A stretch of 11,997 nt of DNA from Pseudomonadota bacterium (GTDB taxonomy: Bacteria > Pseudomonadota > Gammaproteobacteria > PS1 > Pseudothioglobaceae), in the NCBI GenBank assembly GCA_022600395.1, contig JAHZKM010000117.1:1-11997 (forward strand). Direction: 5' to 3'. Below, in pieces: positions 7,239 through 11,997 of the stretch. The first letter of the stretch is position 1. Each line of letters begins with the position of its first letter. The notes beneath the pieces were generated by a model. It made no database searches. It was given only the letters and a program-made list of their open reading frames with translations, and was not told the DNA's origin. The translations under genes were made by a program, and so were the position numbers.

Positions 7239-7813
7239 TAAGCCAATCCAATAAAACCCATAAACGCCATAGACATTAATCCTGCTGTAATAAGTGCAAT
7301 AGGTGCACCTTTGAAAGCAGCAGGTACGTCAGCTGTATCAATATGCTCACGAATTGCTGAAAACAATACCAAAACAAAAGAAAAACCAATAGCAGCGCCA
7401 AAACCATAAACAGCAGATGCTAAAAATCCATTATCTTGATTAACATTGAGTAAAGCAACACCTAATACGGCACAATTGGTGGTAATTAGCGGCAAAAAAA
7501 CGCCTAAAGATTGATGTAAAACTGGTGAAGTTTTGTTGACTACTAGTTCTGTAAATCCAACCACTCCAGCTATGGTTACAATAAAAGCGATAGTTCGTAA
7601 GTACTCAATATCAAATGGCACCAAAAAATAGGTATTAATAAGATAACTGGATACACTCGCCAGTGTTAGCACAAAAGTTGTCGCAAACCCCATACCAATA
7701 GCTGTTTCAACTTTTTTGGAAACACCCATAAATGGGCATAATCCTAAGAATTTTACCAAGACGAAGTTGTTGACTAAAATCGTACTTACTAAAATTAAAA
7801 CATATTCATTCAT
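7238..7813 (-). CDS. rnfA: Rnf electron transport complex subunit A (membrane)
   Basis: RnfA/RsxA is an integral membrane subunit with about six helices, homologous to RnfE and to NqrE/NqrD. The 191-aa protein is close to E. coli RsxA over its whole length: [20 protein letters not shown] (14-33), [20 protein letters not shown] (95-114), and a C-terminus like [15 protein letters not shown]. The two membrane cysteines expected to bind half of a shared Fe-S centre are present (C26, C114). I chose the ATG at 7813 ([10 protein letters not shown]); an in-frame upstream ATG at 7846 would overlap the preceding permease gene and add 11 unrelated residues. It begins the rnfABCDG block, 11 bases after the permease stop. 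Confidence 0.96.
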   Translation of the reverse strand: MNEYVLILVSTILVNNFVLVKFLGLCPFMGVSKKVETAIGMGFATTFVLTLASVSSYLINTYFLVPFDIEYLRTIAFIVTIAGVVGFTELVVNKTSPVLHQSLGVFLPLITTNCAVLGVALLNVNQDNGFLASAVYGFGAAIGFSFVLVLFSAIREHIDTADVPAAFKGAPIALITAGLMSMAFMGFIGLA

Positions 7814-7824
7814 AAGCTCTGATT

Positions 7825-8562
7825 TTAACTCAAAATCACCTTCCATAATCCAAATGAACTGATCAGCAACAACATGCTACCCACCCATTTTTTAAATACT
7901 TGATCATTTTCTATAATTTTTTGATGCGCCTTAATGCCAATCACATGACCAATGGCAGCAACCGGAATTAAAGCCAAAGAAAAACCCCAGTCAATTTCTA
8001 CACCCATCGCTACAAAAGTTACCATCTTAATACTCACCAGAACAAACCATAGTACAAATAATGTATTTCGTAGATATTCTTTGGCAACATGGCGAATATA
8101 GACTGCTACAATCAAAGGAGCTCCTGTTAATGATGTGCCTGCTACATAACCACCTAATATTAATAATAGCTTATCTACCCAAGGTTTTTCAGAAGAAATT
8201 TTTTGATTAAAAATCCAAGTTGTTGCGTAAAAAATAGTAATTAGGTAAATAAAAACAATAACCACTTGATCGGGCAAACTTAACAGTCCAGCAACACCAA
8301 CAAGTGTTGGTGGGATAATCCATAATAATGACTGCTTTAGATAGCGCCAATCAACTCTTTTAATCGATTTAAAAAGGGTTAATGACGAGAAAAATAGAAG
8401 GTGTATTCCGATAATGGGTAACCAATATACCGGGCTACCGCCAATTAATAACATTAACGGCAATCCAATTGCCGCACCGCCAAAACCTAAACCAGTACGA
8501 ACAAAGCCTGTCCATAGAAAAATCAAACCAACCAATACAAGGCTGGTAGCATCAAAAACCAT
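7825..8562 (-). CDS. TauE/SafE-family membrane permease (probable sulfite/organosulfonate exporter family)
   Basis: A very hydrophobic 245-aa protein with about eight predicted membrane segments. The N-terminal stretch [20 protein letters not shown] (19-38) and the second-half segment [19 protein letters not shown] (137-155) are the two repeat halves typical of TauE/SafE (DUF81) permeases, which include exporters of sulfite, sulfoacetate and related anions. The substrate of this member cannot be read from sequence; sulfite would be attractive if the organism oxidises sulfur, but that is inference. The ATG overlaps the glmM stop by one base (TAATG) and the gene runs up to 11 bases before rnfA, so it is built into the operon. 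E. coli has secG at this place after glmM. Confidence 0.82.
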   Translation of the reverse strand: MVFDATSLVLVGLIFLWTGFVRTGLGFGGAAIGLPLMLLIGGSPVYWLPIIGIHLLFFSSLTLFKSIKRVDWRYLKQSLLWIIPPTLVGVAGLLSLPDQVVIVFIYLITIFYATTWIFNQKISSEKPWVDKLLLILGGYVAGTSLTGAPLIVAVYIRHVAKEYLRNTLFVLWFVLVSIKMVTFVAMGVEIDWGFSLALIPVAAIGHVIGIKAHQKIIENDQVFKKWVGSMLLLISSFGLWKVILS

Positions 8563-9899
8563 TAGCGTAGTGTATCAGCTATTCTTTCTGCACTTTGTTG
8601 GGTTAACGCTTGATCTTTAGCCTCGACCATAACACGGATTAGTGGCTCTGTGCCAGAAGCACGAATGAGTACTCTCCCCTGATCACCTAGCTGCGCCTTG
8701 ACTTCTTTTATCACTGCGTTTAGTTGTTGATGGTTATCAAGATCAATCTGTTCTTTGGTTTTAACATTGATCAATACTTGTGGGTACTTCACCATTTCAT
8801 TTTTTAACTGATTGAGACTAGTACCACTTTTTGCTAAAACTGCCAATACTTGCAGTGCAGAAATAATACCATCACCCGAAGTAGTTTTATCCAAACAAAT
8901 CATATGTCCAGAACCTTCTCCACCTAAAATAGCGCCATGCTTTTTCATCTCTTCCATCACATAGCGGTCGCCCACATCGGCCTCAATAAAGTCAATATTA
9001 AGATCTTTTAAAGCGTGCCGGATGCCTAAGTTAGTCATTTTGGTTCCAACAACAATATTATTATGCAAACACTGTTGCGCTTGCCAAGCTTTAGCCACAA
9101 TAAATACCAATTCATCGCCATCAACCAGTTCGCCTTTATGATCAACCATCATTAAACGATCTCCATCGCCATCAAAAGCAATGCCTAAATCGGCCTGGTG
9201 ATCAAGCACCACTTCTTGTAAATGCTGTGTATCTGTTGCACCGCAGTTTTTGTTAATATTAAAGCCATCTGGCATATTATTAATCACGGTAATATTAGCA
9301 CCCCATTCTGAAAAAACATCCTTAGCAATATGATAAGTCGCACCATTAGCACAATCAATAATAATATTAAGCCCGTCTAGGCTAATTGAACGATCAAAAG
9401 TTGATTTACAAAATTCAATATAACGCCCGATTGGTTGCTCATGTCTTCGTGCTTTTCCAATTTTGTCAGAACTAACACTCTGCATGGGCTCAGCTAATTT
9501 TTTTTCAATTTTTGCTTGGTCTTCATCACTTAGCTTAAGACCTTTATCAGAGAAGAACTTGACGCCATTATCTTGAAAGTGATTGTGAGAAGCGCTTATA
9601 ACCACGCCTGCAGTTGCGTTGTAAGTTTGTGTTAAATAGGCGATAGCAGGCGAGGGCATTGGGCCTAATAAACCCACATCAACGCCAGCTGATAAAAAAC
9701 CTGCCTCAAGTGCTGATTCAAATAGATATCCTGATACGCGCGTATCTTTGCCAATCACCACACTTGCTTTACCTTTTTCTGACAAAACAGAGCCTACTGC
9801 CCAACCCAGCTTTAAAAAGAAATCTGCAGTAATAGGCGCTATCCCCACTTCACCACGAATACCGTCTGTTCCAAAATAATTAGTCAATCTATTCTCCAT
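8562..9899 (-). CDS. glmM: Phosphoglucosamine mutase
   Basis: GlmM converts glucosamine-6-phosphate to glucosamine-1-phosphate, the step leading to UDP-GlcNAc for peptidoglycan and lipopolysaccharide. The 445-aa protein has normal length and the alpha-D-phosphohexomutase landmarks: YFGTDGIRG (8-16), the phosphoserine loop ISASHN (101-106; catalytic S104), the metal loop DGDGDR (243-248; D243, D245, D247), the sugar loop GEGSGH (327-332) and the phosphate-binding [10 protein letters not shown] (413-422). One deviation: the residue after SHN is histidine rather than the common proline. The ATG lies 11 bases inside the folP end and has no clear ribosome binding site, again pointing to coupled translation. 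The ftsH-folP-glmM order is shared with E. coli. Confidence 0.98.
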   Translation of the reverse strand: MENRLTNYFGTDGIRGEVGIAPITADFFLKLGWAVGSVLSEKGKASVVIGKDTRVSGYLFESALEAGFLSAGVDVGLLGPMPSPAIAYLTQTYNATAGVVISASHNHFQDNGVKFFSDKGLKLSDEDQAKIEKKLAEPMQSVSSDKIGKARRHEQPIGRYIEFCKSTFDRSISLDGLNIIIDCANGATYHIAKDVFSEWGANITVINNMPDGFNINKNCGATDTQHLQEVVLDHQADLGIAFDGDGDRLMMVDHKGELVDGDELVFIVAKAWQAQQCLHNNIVVGTKMTNLGIRHALKDLNIDFIEADVGDRYVMEEMKKHGAILGGEGSGHMICLDKTTSGDGIISALQVLAVLAKSGTSLNQLKNEMVKYPQVLINVKTKEQIDLDNHQQLNAVIKEVKAQLGDQGRVLIRASGTEPLIRVMVEAKDQALTQQSAERIADTLR

Positions 9900-10698
9900 T
9901 TACTGCTTGCAATGTTAGTAGCGCATCTTTAGTAGCCAATACATCATGCACACGCACAAAATTTGCTCCATTTTGAACTGCTATTATAGCGCCTGCAACA
10001 CTGCCAATTGTACGACCTTTAACATCTCTATTATTTAGTATAGCACCAATCATAGATTTTCTAGAGAGCCCTGCTAAAAGTCTGCAACCTAGACCTTTAA
10101 ACTCATTAAATCGACGCAAAATCTCTAAATTATGTGCCAAGGTTTTGCCAAATCCAAAGCCAGGATCTAGAATAATCTTATCTAATGGAATACCTGCACG
10201 TTCGCAAGCGTCAATTCTTTGCTGAAAGAAATGCTGAATATCCTCTATAACATTATTATATGTTGGATTTTTTTGCATGGTTTGTGGCAACCCCTGTCGA
10301 TGCATAAGACAAACATCAACTTCCAGAGAAGCGGCCATTTTCAAAGCGCCATCAGCCTGTAGAGCGTTAACATCATTAATAAGACTAGCGCCTGCCTCGA
10401 CCGCTTGCTGCATTACTTTTGGTTTAGAAGTGTCAATTGAAATAGGTGTTTTGGTTTGCCTAGATAGCGCTTGAATCACAGGAACGACTCGATTTATTTC
10501 ATCAACCTCATCTACCGACTTCGCTCCAGGACGGGTTGACTCTCCACCAATATCAATCATATCCGCACCCTGATCCAACAAACGCATAGCGCCACTAATC
10601 GCATCATCGATATGAAAGCACTGCCCACCATCAGAGAAAGAATCTGGAGTGACATTCAAAATTCCCATCACTAGTGCTTGAGGTTTTTTAATAGTCAT
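9889..10698 (-). CDS. folP: Dihydropteroate synthase
   Basis: FolP joins p-aminobenzoate to 6-hydroxymethyl-dihydropterin pyrophosphate in folate synthesis and is the sulfonamide target. The 269-aa TIM-barrel protein shows [16 protein letters not shown] (10-25), GGESTRPGA (51-59), ISIDTSKP (86-93), LMHRQG (131-136), DPGFGFGKT (178-186), SRKSMIG (212-218) and RVHD (249-252). The loops around F21-S22-D23 and T55-R56-P57 are of normal sensitive form, so no resistance-type insertion is seen. The start ATG at 10698 follows the ftsH stop by 18 bases, has no recognisable ribosome binding site and sits in a hairpin (see separate entry). A second in-frame ATG at M11 would cut into the first conserved strand, so M1 is preferred. 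Confidence 0.97.
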   Translation of the reverse strand: MTIKKPQALVMGILNVTPDSFSDGGQCFHIDDAISGAMRLLDQGADMIDIGGESTRPGAKSVDEVDEINRVVPVIQALSRQTKTPISIDTSKPKVMQQAVEAGASLINDVNALQADGALKMAASLEVDVCLMHRQGLPQTMQKNPTYNNVIEDIQHFFQQRIDACERAGIPLDKIILDPGFGFGKTLAHNLEILRRFNEFKGLGCRLLAGLSRKSMIGAILNNRDVKGRTIGSVAGAIIAVQNGANFVRVHDVLATKDALLTLQAVNGE

Positions 10699-10708
10699 AA
10701 TGACTATT
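10690..10708 (-). promoter_or_regulatory. Perfect hairpin across the folP start codon
   Basis: Read on the minus strand the bases are AATAGTCA-TTA-TGACTATT: two perfect 8-base arms around a 3-base loop. The folP ATG (10698-10696) has its A in the loop and its TG in the 3' arm, so folding would hide the start codon. No Shine-Dalgarno-like sequence lies between the ftsH stop (10717-10719) and this ATG. A ribosome ending translation of ftsH would reach into the 5' arm, so the structure could make folP translation depend on ftsH. The repeat is directly visible; the regulatory role is inference. Confidence 0.45.
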
Positions 10709-10716
10709 GATTACCG

Positions 10717-11997
10717 CTAGGCGATTTTAGGATCGCCATCTAGTGGCTTTTCATCAGAATCATTCGTATCATCTGCCTGAACACCTGAACCTAATTCGGT
10801 TGAAGCCACCTCTGAATCAATCACAACTGCCGCTTCACGCATTGGTTTGCGATCCATCAGATCATCAATCTGCTCTTTATCAATGGTTTCAAACTCCATT
10901 AACGCTTTAGTCATTTCAATTAGAATATCTTTGTTATCTTCTAAAATCTTGGTAGCAAGTGCATAATTGGTATCGATAATGATACGGATTTCGTCATCAA
11001 TCACTTTAAAAGTTTCTTCTGAAATATGCTTATGCTTAGTAACTTGCTTGCCTAAAAATACTTCGCCGTCGTCTTCACCATATGCTAGCGGCCCGAGCTT
11101 ATCTGACATTCCCCACTGTTTGACCATTTTATGCGCAATTTCTGTTGCTCGCTCAATGTCATTACTCGCACCTGTAGTAACAGCGTCTTTACCATAAATC
11201 AGCTCTTCAGCAATTCGACCACCAAATAAAGAAGCTACTTGAGAATTTAGCTTACGCCTTGAAATACTATAACTATCTTTTTCTGGCAAAAACATTGTTA
11301 CTCCAAGCGCTCTTCCTCTAGGAATAATACTGACTTTATAAACTGGGTCGTGTTCTGGCACTAAACGTCCAACAATAGCATGGCCCGCTTCATGATAAGC
11401 AGTCATTTCTTTTTCAGCCTCATCCATTGCCATAGATTTACGCTCAGCGCCCATCATGATTTTATCTTTGGCTTTTTCAAACTCTTGCATACCTACCAAA
11501 AGTTTATTCTTACCTGCGGCAATAAGTGCCGCCTCATTACATAAATTTGCTAAATCTGCACCAGAAAATCCTGGTGTCCCCTTAGCAATATTCGCTGACT
11601 TAACATTTTTCGCAATAGGCAGCTTACGCATATGCACTTTTAAAATAGCGTCACGTCCATTAATATCTGGCAAACCCACCATGACTTGACGATCAAAGCG
11701 TCCAGGGCGAAGCAATGCTGGATCCAAAACATCTGGACGGTTAGTTGCTGCGATAACAATTATGCCTTCAGAACCTTCAAAACCATCCATCTCAACCAAC
11801 ATTTGGTTTAGAGTTTGCTCACGCTCATCATGGCCACCACCCATACCGGCGCCACGCTGACGACCTACTGCATCAATCTCGTCGATAAAAATAATACATG
11901 GTGCATTTTTCTTAGCTTGCTCAAACATATCACGCACGCGTGATGCACCAACACCGACAAACATTTCTACAAAATCAGAACCAGAGATAAAGAAAAA
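10717..11997 (-). CDS. ftsH: ATP-dependent zinc metalloprotease FtsH, C-terminal two thirds (5' end outside window)
   Basis: FtsH is the membrane-anchored AAA+ protease that degrades misfolded membrane proteins and regulatory targets such as LpxC. The frame is open to the window edge, giving 426 codons; the ATG at 11964 is an internal methionine ([20 protein letters not shown]), not a start. Counting from the first visible codon, Walker B is IIFIDEID (35-42), the second region of homology with its arginines runs about 84-103 ([10 protein letters not shown] onward), the zinc site is HEAGH (202-206), and the third ligand is D280 in SNDIERAT. The N-terminal membrane helices and Walker A lie beyond position 11997. 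The protein ends in an acidic, probably disordered tail. It is the first visible gene of the minus-strand run and is followed by folP, as in E. coli. Confidence 0.98.
   Translation of the reverse strand, partial: FFFISGSDFVEMFVGVGASRVRDMFEQAKKNAPCIIFIDEIDAVGRQRGAGMGGGHDEREQTLNQMLVEMDGFEGSEGIIVIAATNRPDVLDPALLRPGRFDRQVMVGLPDINGRDAILKVHMRKLPIAKNVKSANIAKGTPGFSGADLANLCNEAALIAAGKNKLLVGMQEFEKAKDKIMMGAERKSMAMDEAEKEMTAYHEAGHAIVGRLVPEHDPVYKVSIIPRGRALGVTMFLPEKDSYSISRRKLNSQVASLFGGRIAEELIYGKDAVTTGASNDIERATEIAHKMVKQWGMSDKLGPLAYGEDDGEVFLGKQVTKHKHISEETFKVIDDEIRIIIDTNYALATKILEDNKDILIEMTKALMEFETIDKEQIDDLMDRKPMREAAVVIDSEVASTELGSGVQADDTNDSDEKPLDGDPKIA

Noticed and set aside
11962..11964. ATG as start codon of ftsH.
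   Set aside because: The frame continues to the window edge with conserved FtsH residues (ISGSDFVE), so this is an internal methionine.

Overview
The window is a compact, AT-rich stretch of bacterial chromosome, made almost entirely of core metabolic genes. I see no mobile element, prophage, CRISPR array, tRNA, rRNA or toxin/defence gene. Coding density is extreme: the largest gap between genes is about 47 bases and most neighbours overlap by 1 to 11 bases, so no gene-free stretch exceeds 300 bases. The order ftsH-folP-glmM is the classic gammaproteobacterial arrangement, and the protein sequences look gammaproteobacterial. The low GC, tight packing, Rnf complex and a TauE/SafE-family (sulfite/sulfonate) exporter would fit a small-genome sulfur oxidiser such as the SUP05/Thioglobus group or a related bivalve symbiont. 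That lineage guess is inference, not something the window proves.

Layout. Positions 1-1914 are on the plus strand: the 3' end of sucC, then sucD (together succinyl-CoA synthetase of the TCA cycle), then an unassigned Rossmann-fold dehydrogenase resembling ketopantoate reductase. Positions 1911-11997 are on the minus strand and, read in transcription order, give ftsH (5' end outside the window), folP, glmM, a TauE/SafE permease, rnfA, rnfB, rnfC, rnfD, rnfG, queA, a HIT-domain protein and a thioredoxin-like protein. The two strands converge at 1911-1914, where the stop codons overlap in the four bases TTAG.

Functionally, the minus-strand run joins membrane protein quality control (FtsH), folate synthesis (FolP), cell-wall amino-sugar supply (GlmM), anion export (TauE/SafE), an ion-pumping or ferredoxin-reducing Rnf/Rsx electron transfer complex (RnfABCDG) and queuosine tRNA modification (QueA). 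No strong internal promoter or intrinsic terminator was recognised in it, so it may be one long operon with much translational coupling.

The most noteworthy points are these: rnfE does not follow rnfG, its usual place; folP has a perfect hairpin across its start codon and no clear ribosome binding site; A8 and A7 tracts lie in the rnfC/rnfD overlap; and the dehydrogenase after sucD keeps the PanE-like lysine but seems to lack the PanE substrate-binding glutamate. I did not find a convincing new multi-gene system.
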